Assembly (NCBI RefSeq): GCF_021390515.1
Contig: NZ_JAJUXI010000004.1
Coordinates: 372,001 to 436,000, forward strand
DNA from: Dyadobacter sp. CY326
GTDB taxonomy: Bacteria > Bacteroidota > Bacteroidia > Cytophagales > Spirosomataceae
Direction of reading: 5' to 3'
Length of the DNA: 64,000 nt
A program made the translations under genes and the position numbers. Positions 18,361 through 26,563 of the stretch are shown piece by piece (the stretch's first letter is position 1; every line of letters begins with the position of its first letter). The notes beneath the pieces are model-generated. The model saw nothing but the letters and a program-made list of their open reading frames with translations. It searched no databases and was not told the origin of the DNA.

Positions 18361-18588
18361 ATGACCTTAGACCGAATAACTTTTGATCCGAATATAATGG
18401 GAGGCAAACCTTGCATTCGAGGGATGCGGGTTACCGTTGGAACTTTGGTCGGTCTAGTTGCATCAGGCAGCACCTTTGGCGATATCATAGCCGCATATCC
18501 ATACATTGAAACCGACGACATTAAACAGGCATTATCTTACGCGGCTTGGCGTTCGGATGAGATTGAGGTTCCGTTTCTTGCCGCATGA
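18361..18588 (+). CDS. DUF433 antitoxin-like protein
   Basis: 75 residues. It has the DUF433 hallmark (RITFDPNIMGGKPCIRGMRV near 5-24, then a helix-turn-helix-like stretch with ASGSTFGDIIAAYPYI). DUF433 proteins are usually paired with a DUF5615 PIN-like protein in putative type II toxin-antitoxin modules, as here; the next gene starts within its stop codon (ATGA overlap at 18585-18588). Confidence 0.85.
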   Translation: MTLDRITFDPNIMGGKPCIRGMRVTVGTLVGLVASGSTFGDIIAAYPYIETDDIKQALSYAAWRSDEIEVPFLAA

Positions 18589-18953
18589 AGATTTTGATTG
18601 ACATGAACTTATCGCCTTTTTGGGCGGAATTTTTCTTTCAAAGAGGTATTGAAGCAGTTCATTGGTCAGCCGTTGGGAGAGCCAATGATCCCGACGAAGT
18701 GATTTTTGAGTTCGCAAGAACAAATCATTACGTGGTTTTTACAAATGACCTTGATTTCGGTTCAATTTTGGCAGCTACAAATACAAAAGCACCAAGCGTT
18801 TTTCAGATTAGAAGTCACAGTTTGTTGCCCAATGTGATCGGCGACACAGTTGTCCAATGTTTGCGCCAGTATGCAGTGTATTTGGAAGAAGGAAGCTTGG
18901 TGACGCTATATGAGCAAAAATCGAAAGTGCGGATTCTTCCATTAAGGCCATGA
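18585..18953 (+). CDS. DUF5615 PIN-like (Mut7-C-type) toxin-like protein
   Basis: 122 residues with the DUF5615 pattern: ILIDMNLSPFWAEFF at the start (D5 is a candidate catalytic acid), the W-S..G..ND-DE segment (VHWSAVGRANDPDEVIFEFA) and VVFTNDLDFGSILAA (TNDLDF motif). It is translationally coupled to the DUF433 gene. Biochemical activity in this family is poorly defined; a PIN-like RNase role is inferred. Its transcript would end at the hairpin at 18988-19015, which is also the activator site of the next operon. Confidence 0.82.
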   Translation: MKILIDMNLSPFWAEFFFQRGIEAVHWSAVGRANDPDEVIFEFARTNHYVVFTNDLDFGSILAATNTKAPSVFQIRSHSLLPNVIGDTVVQCLRQYAVYLEEGSLVTLYEQKSKVRILPLRP

Positions 18954-18971
18954 GTAACTAAAAACTTTTCC

Positions 18972-19009
18972 CAGTCCAATACCGAACAAAAGTGTCCGAA
19001 AGCGGACAC
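18972..19009. promoter_or_regulatory. Tandem inverted-repeat activator site, cluster 2
   Basis: Site 1 (18972-18989) is CAGTCCA-ATAC-CGAACAA, whose left half is degenerate. Site 2 (18992-19009) is GTGTCCG-AAAG-CGGACAC, a perfect palindrome outside the spacer. The centres, 18980.5 and 19000.5, are again 20 bp apart. The -24-like GG lies 76.5 bp after the site 2 centre. Confidence 0.65.
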
Positions 19010-19015
19010 TTTTTT
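18988..19015 (+). terminator. Hairpin with T-run, probable terminator of the DUF433/DUF5615 unit
   Basis: Arms 18988-18998 and 19003-19013 (11 bp, spacer AAAG) are followed by more T, giving a run of six T. It has the shape of a rho-independent terminator and coincides with activator site 2, so one sequence may do both jobs. Confidence 0.6.
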
Positions 19016-19074
19016 GGGTTGTGGGGCGCCTTATCGCATTGATAGTCAGCAATGTAGGGCTCTTCGGGGGCTGT

Positions 19075-19091
19075 TGGTATAATTATTCAAT
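19075..19091 (+). promoter_or_regulatory. Sigma-54-like promoter, cluster 2
   Basis: TGGTATAATTATTCAAT has the -24 GG and TT in the -12 region but lacks the usual GC, so it is the weakest of the five. The alternative start at 19097 would overlap the expected transcription start; the ATG at 19181 leaves a leader of about 80 bases. Confidence 0.4.
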
Positions 19092-19180
19092 AGGCAATGC
19101 TGTCTATTAGCCATAAAATAAAAATTTCCTTGAAGATGACCGCGTCCAGGACGGGCGCTGTCGGATTAGCCACATCAGCC

Positions 19181-21637
19181 ATGATTCAGAACTATTTAAA
19201 AATTGCATGGCGGAACGTGCTTAAAAGCAAGCTGTTTTCCGCCATTAATGTTTTCGGGTTGTCCGTTGGGATGACTTGCTGCATGTTGTTGCTGTTGTAC
19301 ATTCTAAGCGAGATCTCCTTCGATCGGCAGCACGAGCACATTGATGATCTCTATCTCTTGCGGAGCGAAAACATCCAGTCTAGCGGTGATAAAATGGACA
19401 ATCCGCGCGGTCCCGCTCCTTATGCGCAAACCATGAAAATGGAATTTCCGGAGGTTGTGCAAGTAACAAGGCTCTGGCAAAATTTTCTTGAAAACAGAAC
19501 GCTTTTCACTATAAATAAGCCCGGTGAAGGCGAAAAGTCTTATTACGAGGGCAAAGGAACGCACGTGGATTCAACGTTCTTCGATGTGTTTACATATGAC
19601 TTCGTTGAAGGCGATAAAAAATCCGCACTCAATGACCCTCATTCAATTGTCGTTTCCGAAGAAATCGCTCAAAAACTATTTGGGCAACAATCCGCATTGA
19701 ACCAGACCATCCGCATTGGCGGGAAGACGGGCAACAATGAGAATTTTAAGGTAACAGGTGTTTTCAAAGATCAAAGTGCAAAGTCACACATTGATGCCGA
19801 TTATTTTGTTTCGCTTCGCGCTGGCTGGGTGGGCGAATATTTGCGCCAGTCGGATTTGAATTTCACGAGTAACAACATGTTTTATCATTATCTGCGCCTG
19901 AAACCGGGCACAAGCGCAGAAAAATTCAGCCAGAAACTTCCTTCTTTTATTGAGAAATATGCCCGCAACGATTTGCGCCTGGCGGGTTTTGAAAAGAAAC
20001 TTGCATTGTTGCCGGTGAAGGACATTCACCTTTTTAACAAAATTGACAGCATCGTAACGCCCACAACAAGCACGACTTATCTTTATGTCCTTGCTTCAAT
20101 TGCCGTTTTCACACTGTTAATAGCTTGCATTAATTTCATGAACCTCGCCACTGCGCGCTCTGCCAAACGCGCGGCCGAAGTGGGAATGCGCAAAGTCATG
20201 GGAGCGGGCAAAAGCGGCCTGATCGGTCAGTTCCTGGGAGAATCAATGGTGCTGACATTCCTTGCATTGGTCATCGCGACAGGTTTCGTGGTTTTGTTTT
20301 TACCAATGTTTAATCAATTGGCCGATAAGTCGCTGCAAATTTCAGAGCTTTTCAAACCTAATATCATTGCTTCATTCATTCTGCTTGCAGTTGTAACAGG
20401 CCTGCTGGCAGGAAGTTATCCCGCATTTTATCTCTCCGTTTTCAATCCGCTGGACGTCATCAAAGGCCGATTTGCTAATTCGGTTTCAGCGACGGCTTTA
20501 CGCAGGGGACTCGTTGTATTTCAATTTGTAATTTCAATCGGGCTGGTTGTGGCGACGATGGTTATTCAGGGTCAGATCAAGTTTATGCAGGAGCAGCCGC
20601 TTGGTTTTACAAAGGATCAGCAAATCGTCATTCCGTTCCGAAGCGAGGAATCGCGTAAAGCGTATACTGCCCTGCGTAACGAGTTGCTGCAAAATAATCA
20701 GATCACCGCTGCATCAGGAACGAGCTATTATCCGGGGATCGTGAACCCGAGTGATATGGCGGTTTTTTTGCCCGGGGAAAGCGTTGATAAGGATAAACTT
20801 GTCAAAACCAATTGGGTTGCGCCTGATTTTATGCAAGCAATGGGTTTTCAAGTGGTCGCCGGTCGGATGTTTTCAGCGGCGTTTCCTGGTGATACGATTA
20901 GCAAAATCGTTGTGAATGAGGCCACATTGCGCAAATTCTCTATTCCTGTCGAAAAGGCGGTAGGGCAGCATTTGAACTATGATGTGGGTGAAAACCGCGT
21001 TGCATCGCTCGAAATCGTTGGTGTTGTGAAGGATTTCCACTTCCAGGATTTGCATAAGATTATTGAACCTTATGCCTTTTTTCTTAAAGAAAACACAGAC
21101 TACAATTACATTATTGCGCACGTCGGTTCCAATGACGTAAGCAACGTGCTACCATTTATTGAATCCAAATGGAAGTCGCTGGTGCCGGGTGAACCATTTT
21201 CCTACACCTTTTTAAATGAAGATTTTCAGAGCAATTATGCTTCCGATGCGCGCACATCGCGGATTGTGAAGGCATTTACGGTTATTTCTATCCTTATTTC
21301 CTGTCTTGGTTTGTTTGGTCTGGCCACGTTTGCGGCACAGCAGCGGATCAAAGAAATTGGTGTTAGAAAAGTGTTAGGCGCCTCTGTGGGCAGCATTGTG
21401 GGCCTTTTGTCAGGCGATTTTATCAAACTCGTTATCGTTTCCATTGTCATAGCCACGCCGCTGACTTGGTATGTGATGAATCAATGGTTGCAGGATTTTG
21501 CTTATAAAATCAGCATTCAATGGTGGATGTTTGTGCTGGCAGGTGCGCTTGCAGTAATTATCGCGATGATAACGGTTAGTACGCAAGCGATCAAGGCGGC
21601 GGTGACCAATCCGGTAAAATCTTTAAAAAGTGAATAG
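19181..21637 (+). CDS. Double-length MacB/FtsX-type permease 4
   Basis: 818 residues from MIQNYLKIAWRNV. The in-frame start at 19097 would add 28 residues before the family N-terminus and is rejected. It is the longest paralogue because periplasmic domain 1 is larger; the first cytoplasmic motif RAAEVGMRKVMGAG lies near 330 and the second, RIKEIGVRKVLGAS, near 722. Domain 2 has a YYPGIVNPSDM segment and VVKDFHFQDL. The YPGI segment and the IPFRSEESRKAYTALRNEL style of domain 2 start mark it as a close relative of permease 15 (52140-54560). It is the first gene behind the second activator site. Confidence 0.92.
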   Translation: MIQNYLKIAWRNVLKSKLFSAINVFGLSVGMTCCMLLLLYILSEISFDRQHEHIDDLYLLRSENIQSSGDKMDNPRGPAPYAQTMKMEFPEVVQVTRLWQNFLENRTLFTINKPGEGEKSYYEGKGTHVDSTFFDVFTYDFVEGDKKSALNDPHSIVVSEEIAQKLFGQQSALNQTIRIGGKTGNNENFKVTGVFKDQSAKSHIDADYFVSLRAGWVGEYLRQSDLNFTSNNMFYHYLRLKPGTSAEKFSQKLPSFIEKYARNDLRLAGFEKKLALLPVKDIHLFNKIDSIVTPTTSTTYLYVLASIAVFTLLIACINFMNLATARSAKRAAEVGMRKVMGAGKSGLIGQFLGESMVLTFLALVIATGFVVLFLPMFNQLADKSLQISELFKPNIIASFILLAVVTGLLAGSYPAFYLSVFNPLDVIKGRFANSVSATALRRGLVVFQFVISIGLVVATMVIQGQIKFMQEQPLGFTKDQQIVIPFRSEESRKAYTALRNELLQNNQITAASGTSYYPGIVNPSDMAVFLPGESVDKDKLVKTNWVAPDFMQAMGFQVVAGRMFSAAFPGDTISKIVVNEATLRKFSIPVEKAVGQHLNYDVGENRVASLEIVGVVKDFHFQDLHKIIEPYAFFLKENTDYNYIIAHVGSNDVSNVLPFIESKWKSLVPGEPFSYTFLNEDFQSNYASDARTSRIVKAFTVISILISCLGLFGLATFAAQQRIKEIGVRKVLGASVGSIVGLLSGDFIKLVIVSIVIATPLTWYVMNQWLQDFAYKISIQWWMFVLAGALAVIIAMITVSTQAIKAAVTNPVKSLKSE

Positions 21638-21666
21638 GGAAGTCCAACGATCTTAGCCATAAAAAA

Positions 21667-24087
21667 ATGTTTAAAAACTATCTTAAAATCGCGTTTCGTA
21701 ACCTTTGGAAGAGCAAGGGTGATGCATTCATCAATATTGCCGGACTTTCGGTAGCGTTTTGCATCAGCGCATTTCTGTTTTTAACAGCATATTTCCAGTT
21801 TTCTTTTGACAATTTTCACAAGGACAAAGAGCGGGTTTTTCAAACTTATTTCTTCTCCAATGATCCTGAAAGAGCACAGGCTTCCAGCTCGATGCCTTTT
21901 CCGATTACACCAGCGCTAAAAGCAGAATTTCCTGAAATTGAACACATTACCCGCATTGTAAACGGGAGCGATGTGCTGGAATACAAGGGGAAATATTTTG
22001 ACAAACAGATTAAATACATTGATCCCGATTTTTTCAAAATCTTCACATTCCCATTGTTAAAAGGCAGCACCGAAACAGCGTTGCGTGACCTGAGCAGTAT
22101 TGTGATCAGCGAGAATATGGCCAAAGCGATTTTCGGCACAGAAGATCCGATGGGCAAGTCTGTAATGGTCGGGCTCGATCAAAACCGCAAGGAATATGTC
22201 GTAACGGGTGTTTTGCAAGACTTTCCCGATAATTCCACAATCAAATATGATGCATTCGTAAGGACCGAAAATGCTGCGGAATATGGCCGCTCGAAGGAGC
22301 AGTGGGATGCGCATTCACATGTCGTTTTTGTAAAATTAGCTCCGAATGCTGACCAGGCGGCGCTTGAAAACCGTTTAAAGCCATTTGCGAAAAAATATTT
22401 TAGTGAGAGCATTGAAAGTCTAACTAAGAAAGGCGCCAAGCCTGATGAGCGCGGCGATATTTTTGCCGTAAGATTTAAAAATCTTGCAGACCTGCATTTC
22501 GACAAACAGCTTTCTGGCGGTGGAGCGGCACCTTTGGCGCTGATTTATGCATTGATGGGCATTGGCTTTTTTATCTTGCTCATTGCCTGCATTAATTTCA
22601 TCAACCTGAATGTTGCGCGGTCATTCATTCGTGCCCGCGAGGTGGGCGTTCGCAAATCACTTGGAGCGCTCAAAAATCAGCTTTTTCTTCAAATCTGGGG
22701 TGAAGCTTCGTTCATATGCTTCTTCGGATTTCTCACCGGCGTAATTTTAGCCATCCTGCTTTTGCCCGCATTCAATGCGACTTTCCAAACAAAATTGAGC
22801 TTGCAATACATGTTCGAGCCGGATAAAATAGCCTTGCTTTTTGGGTTGTTTATCCTGGTAACGCTCATTGCCGGCGGCTATCCGGCATGGCAAATGTCGA
22901 AGTTCAATGCAGTGGAAGTGTTGAAAGGACGGGTTACTTTGAAAAAGCCCGGTGTGCTGCGTAACTCACTCATTGTGGCGCAGTTCACGTTATCGAGCTT
23001 GTTGATTTGCTGCACAGTTATTGCCATTCAGCAAGTCGATCATTTGCGCACGCAGCCCTTGGGTTTCCAGAAAGAGGAAGTCATCAGCATTCCGGTAGGC
23101 AATAAAATTAATGGTAAAAAAGTGCTGCAACGCATGCGCAATGAGCTGGCAGGAGATCCAACCGTAGTTGGCATTTCAGGAAGCGCCGTTAACCTGGGCG
23201 TCGGAGCGGACAGGAGCTCTTCCAGAAGCGTCATTGGTTTCAATTTCAAAGAAAAGGAAGTTTCTACGGACTGGCTTTCAGTTGATTATGATTATTTGAA
23301 AACATTGAACATTAAGTTGCTTGCTGGCCGGGAGTTTAATCCCGCTTACCCAAGCGATTCTTTGGACAGGGTGATCATCACCGAAAGCATGGCAAAAGCG
23401 ATATCGGAAGACGAGCCAGTTGGTAAGTTTTTTCAGACGGATACAGCGGGCGTGAAATATCAGATCATCGGACTCGTGCCTGATTTCAACTTGTATTCAT
23501 CCAAAAATGAGAAGAAGCCAATCACAATGCACTTAGGTGGTTCCGAGTCGGTCAGCTATATTTTTGTGCGGGTGACACCGCAAAGTTTGAGTGTTTCAAT
23601 GGATAAATTGAAGGCGTTATGGAAACAAGTGGCGCCTGAAACCGAATTTACCGGATCTTTTCTTGATGAAAACACCGATTCCTGGTATCGGGAGGAAGGG
23701 CATTTGTCAAATGTGTTCAGCCTTGCTTCCGGCGTAGCGATCGTTCTCTCTTGTCTCGGATTGTTTGCCATTGCATTGATCGTCATGGAGCAGCGAACGA
23801 AGGAAATTGGCGTCCGTAAAGTGTTGGGTGCCAGCATTTCAAGTCTTGTTTTTGTTTTATCAAAAGACTTCGTAAAACTGGTGCTCATTGCCATCGTCAT
23901 CGCAACGCCACTAGCCTGGTTCTTAATGCAAAAATGGCTGGATAACTACGCTTACCGCATCGAAATTAACCCCATGATTTTCGTCTTGGTCGGCCTCGCC
24001 GCAGTCCTTGTGGCCGTAGCAACCGTCAGCTTCCAAAGCATAAAAGCCGCATTAATGAACCCAGTAAAGTCGCTTAGGAGTGAGTGA
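21667..24087 (+). CDS. Double-length MacB/FtsX-type permease 5
   Basis: 806 residues from MFKNYLKIAFRNL, 29 bp behind permease 4, with TTAGCCAT and an A-run just before the ATG. It differs after TM1, where the usual DELSYD reads FQFSFDNFH, and in domain 2, where the DFHF motif is replaced by LVPDFNLYSS. The cytoplasmic motifs RAREVGVRKSLGA (near 322) and RTKEIGVRKVLGAS (near 710) are intact. TM6 ends LGLFAIALIVMEQR instead of the usual LFGLATFTAEQR. I see no clear sibling elsewhere in the window. Confidence 0.92.
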   Translation: MFKNYLKIAFRNLWKSKGDAFINIAGLSVAFCISAFLFLTAYFQFSFDNFHKDKERVFQTYFFSNDPERAQASSSMPFPITPALKAEFPEIEHITRIVNGSDVLEYKGKYFDKQIKYIDPDFFKIFTFPLLKGSTETALRDLSSIVISENMAKAIFGTEDPMGKSVMVGLDQNRKEYVVTGVLQDFPDNSTIKYDAFVRTENAAEYGRSKEQWDAHSHVVFVKLAPNADQAALENRLKPFAKKYFSESIESLTKKGAKPDERGDIFAVRFKNLADLHFDKQLSGGGAAPLALIYALMGIGFFILLIACINFINLNVARSFIRAREVGVRKSLGALKNQLFLQIWGEASFICFFGFLTGVILAILLLPAFNATFQTKLSLQYMFEPDKIALLFGLFILVTLIAGGYPAWQMSKFNAVEVLKGRVTLKKPGVLRNSLIVAQFTLSSLLICCTVIAIQQVDHLRTQPLGFQKEEVISIPVGNKINGKKVLQRMRNELAGDPTVVGISGSAVNLGVGADRSSSRSVIGFNFKEKEVSTDWLSVDYDYLKTLNIKLLAGREFNPAYPSDSLDRVIITESMAKAISEDEPVGKFFQTDTAGVKYQIIGLVPDFNLYSSKNEKKPITMHLGGSESVSYIFVRVTPQSLSVSMDKLKALWKQVAPETEFTGSFLDENTDSWYREEGHLSNVFSLASGVAIVLSCLGLFAIALIVMEQRTKEIGVRKVLGASISSLVFVLSKDFVKLVLIAIVIATPLAWFLMQKWLDNYAYRIEINPMIFVLVGLAAVLVAVATVSFQSIKAALMNPVKSLRSE

Positions 24088-24122
24088 AAGAGTTTTTTCA
24101 TAACGCCAACCAAAACCCAGCC

Positions 24123-26537
24123 ATGATCAAGAACTATCTCATTACATCGCTCAGGAATCTGAGGCGCAATTGGAATTTTACGTTGATCAACATTACGGGC
24201 CTCACGTTGGGGCTTGCTTGTTGTTTGCTGATTTTTTTTACGGTGCGCTATGAGCTTAGTTTTGATCAGCATCACCGACATATCGAACAGGATTATCGGA
24301 TCTTGAAACATGCGAAAAAGAATGGTGACAATGGTTACATGACGGGCATGCCATTGCCCGCGCTCGCAGCGCTGCGCAATGATTTTCCTGAATTGAAAAA
24401 TCAGATCACTTGCACTTATGCGCTGCGTGAGGCATTGATCACGATTGGCGAGGGGCCGGGCCGTAAAAAGCATTCCGAGCAGAGCAATTCCGTTTCGTTC
24501 ATTGACCCGCAATATTTTAACCTGTTTGATTATGAATGGGTTAAGGGCTCACCTGCTACTTCTTTAAACAATCCGGGCAGCGTGGTGCTGGCTGAAAGTC
24601 AGGCGCGAAAGTATTTTGGCAATGCAAATGCAATGGGTAAAACCATTCTGGTCAACAACCACAAAACCTTCATTGTGACCGGAATTGTAAGAGACCCGCC
24701 GGCGACGACAAATTTCCCGTTCCTGACCATGTTGTCCTTCGCTTCGTTGAAAGATTATGGCGCGTTTACGAACTGGGATGATTGGGCCAGCACATACGGC
24801 GGCGGCCAGATATATTTGAAGTTGCCAGAATCGGTCAGTGAAGAAAAAATGGAGGAGCGATTCGTTTCTTTCATTAAAAAATACCGCGAGCCAAAAGATG
24901 CGGCAGAGGAAGCGCTTGTTTTAGAGCCGGTTAATGATATGCATTTCAGTACAAAAACTTCTAATTACGCTGGCCGGACCATCAGCAAAGGCATGATTTG
25001 GGCAATGGCGTTGGTTGGATTATTTATCCTGATCACAGCTTGTGTCAACTTTATCAACCTGGCAACGGCGCAGGCGCTCCGTCGAGCAAGGGAAGTGGGC
25101 GTGCGCAAGGTGCTCGGCAGCACACGAGGACAATTGCTCAGACAGTATTTTTCTGAGACTGCAATTATCACATTGATTTCCGTCATTTTGGCTCTAATTG
25201 TGGCGCAAATCACTTTGTCGAGCGTCGCAAACACACTGAATATCAAGGCTGATGGCGTTGTTTTTGTGAAAGACATTTCCATCTTAATGTTCCTTGCGGG
25301 CCTCACGGTTATCACAACTTTACTTGCCGGTTTCTATCCCGCAATGGTCGTTTCAGGTTATCAGCCGATCCTTGCCTTGAAAGGAAAAATGCGTAATGCA
25401 GGGCGCGGACAGGCAAGTTTGCGCTCTGGACTGATCGTTTTGCAATTTACTATTTCTCAAATCGTCCTCATAGGGACTTTGATTGCGTATAGCCAGATGA
25501 AATATTTCCGGACGATTGATCTGGGCTTTCAAAAGGATGAAATCATTAGTATGCCCATTCCTTCGCAGGATGCAGGCGTTCTGGAAGGTTTGTATGCCAA
25601 ATTAGAGAATGAGCCAGGCATCAAATCCATGAGTTTCAGCGCCTTTACGCCTATGTCGCGAAGCAACTGGCAGACGGTGTTCAAGTTTGAGAACGACGAG
25701 GAGTTTCTCGATTTTGAAATAGTCATGAGACCGGCGGACACGGCTTATGTGCGCACTTATGGACTCGAAATGGCGGCAGGACGAATGTATTTGCCTGCTG
25801 ACACCATGCGCGAATTCGTAGTCAATGAAGCTTTTGTTAAAAAATTGGGCTTTAAAAATAATGCTGATATCATTGGCAAGCGACTGACAATAGGTGGATC
25901 GAATTTCAAGCTGCCCATCGTCGGTGTGGTCAAAAACTTCAATACATATAGTCTGCATCGTGAGATCATTCCTTGTGTGCTCACCACTGAGCGCGGGAAT
26001 TACGGAACGCTAGGCATCAAGCTGGCGGCCAGTTCAGATCCAGGGCAAATTGAACGCATTGAAAAGGTTTGGTCAGCAACTTTTCCCGATTATTTATTCA
26101 AATACACTTTCCTGGATCAGACATTGAGCAGCTTTTACGAAAAAGAAGAAAAGCTTTTCGATTTGTTCAAAATCCTGACGGGCATTGCGATCTTCATTGG
26201 CTGCCTTGGTTTATACGGCGTTGTCGCATTCATGGCCGAGTCGCGGACGAAGGAAATGGGCATCAGGAAGGCAGTGGGAGCATCGGCATTCAATATTTTC
26301 AGCTTATTTTCCGTCGATTTCATTAAGCTTGTCGTCATTGCGCTTGTCATCGCTTCGCCCATTGCGTGGTATATTATGAACGGATGGTTGCAGGATTTCA
26401 CTTACAGAGTGCAAGTTAGCGGCTGGCTTTATGTTGTCGCAGGCGTCGGAGCGGTCATTATCGCATTGATTACGATAAGTTTTCAGAGCATCAAAGCAGC
26501 TTTTGTCAACCCAGTTACATCTTTAAGAAGCGAGTGA
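24123..26537 (+). CDS. Double-length MacB/FtsX-type permease 6 (AQ subgroup)
   Basis: 804 residues from MIKNYLITSLRNL, with CAGCC before the ATG. A GTG at 24084 overlapping the previous stop (GTGA) is open but would add 13 residues outside the family; translational coupling from there cannot be fully excluded. The first motif is RAREVGVRKVLGST near 321, after TM2 ending NLATAQA where most paralogues have TARS. The second is RTKEMGIRKAVGAS near 708. Domain 2 has the YVRTYGLEMAAGRMY segment and VVKNFNTYSL. These traits group it with permeases 11 (41778) and 14 (49747). Confidence 0.92.
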   Translation: MIKNYLITSLRNLRRNWNFTLINITGLTLGLACCLLIFFTVRYELSFDQHHRHIEQDYRILKHAKKNGDNGYMTGMPLPALAALRNDFPELKNQITCTYALREALITIGEGPGRKKHSEQSNSVSFIDPQYFNLFDYEWVKGSPATSLNNPGSVVLAESQARKYFGNANAMGKTILVNNHKTFIVTGIVRDPPATTNFPFLTMLSFASLKDYGAFTNWDDWASTYGGGQIYLKLPESVSEEKMEERFVSFIKKYREPKDAAEEALVLEPVNDMHFSTKTSNYAGRTISKGMIWAMALVGLFILITACVNFINLATAQALRRAREVGVRKVLGSTRGQLLRQYFSETAIITLISVILALIVAQITLSSVANTLNIKADGVVFVKDISILMFLAGLTVITTLLAGFYPAMVVSGYQPILALKGKMRNAGRGQASLRSGLIVLQFTISQIVLIGTLIAYSQMKYFRTIDLGFQKDEIISMPIPSQDAGVLEGLYAKLENEPGIKSMSFSAFTPMSRSNWQTVFKFENDEEFLDFEIVMRPADTAYVRTYGLEMAAGRMYLPADTMREFVVNEAFVKKLGFKNNADIIGKRLTIGGSNFKLPIVGVVKNFNTYSLHREIIPCVLTTERGNYGTLGIKLAASSDPGQIERIEKVWSATFPDYLFKYTFLDQTLSSFYEKEEKLFDLFKILTGIAIFIGCLGLYGVVAFMAESRTKEMGIRKAVGASAFNIFSLFSVDFIKLVVIALVIASPIAWYIMNGWLQDFTYRVQVSGWLYVVAGVGAVIIALITISFQSIKAAFVNPVTSLRSE

Positions 26538-26563
26538 TCCTTCAAACCTAAAAGCGTAAACCC

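Noticed and set aside
24084..24122. GTG start overlapping the stop codon of permease 5
   Set aside because: The ATG at 24123 aligns with the family start M-I-K-N-Y and has the CAGCC context; the extra 13 residues are not seen in siblings.
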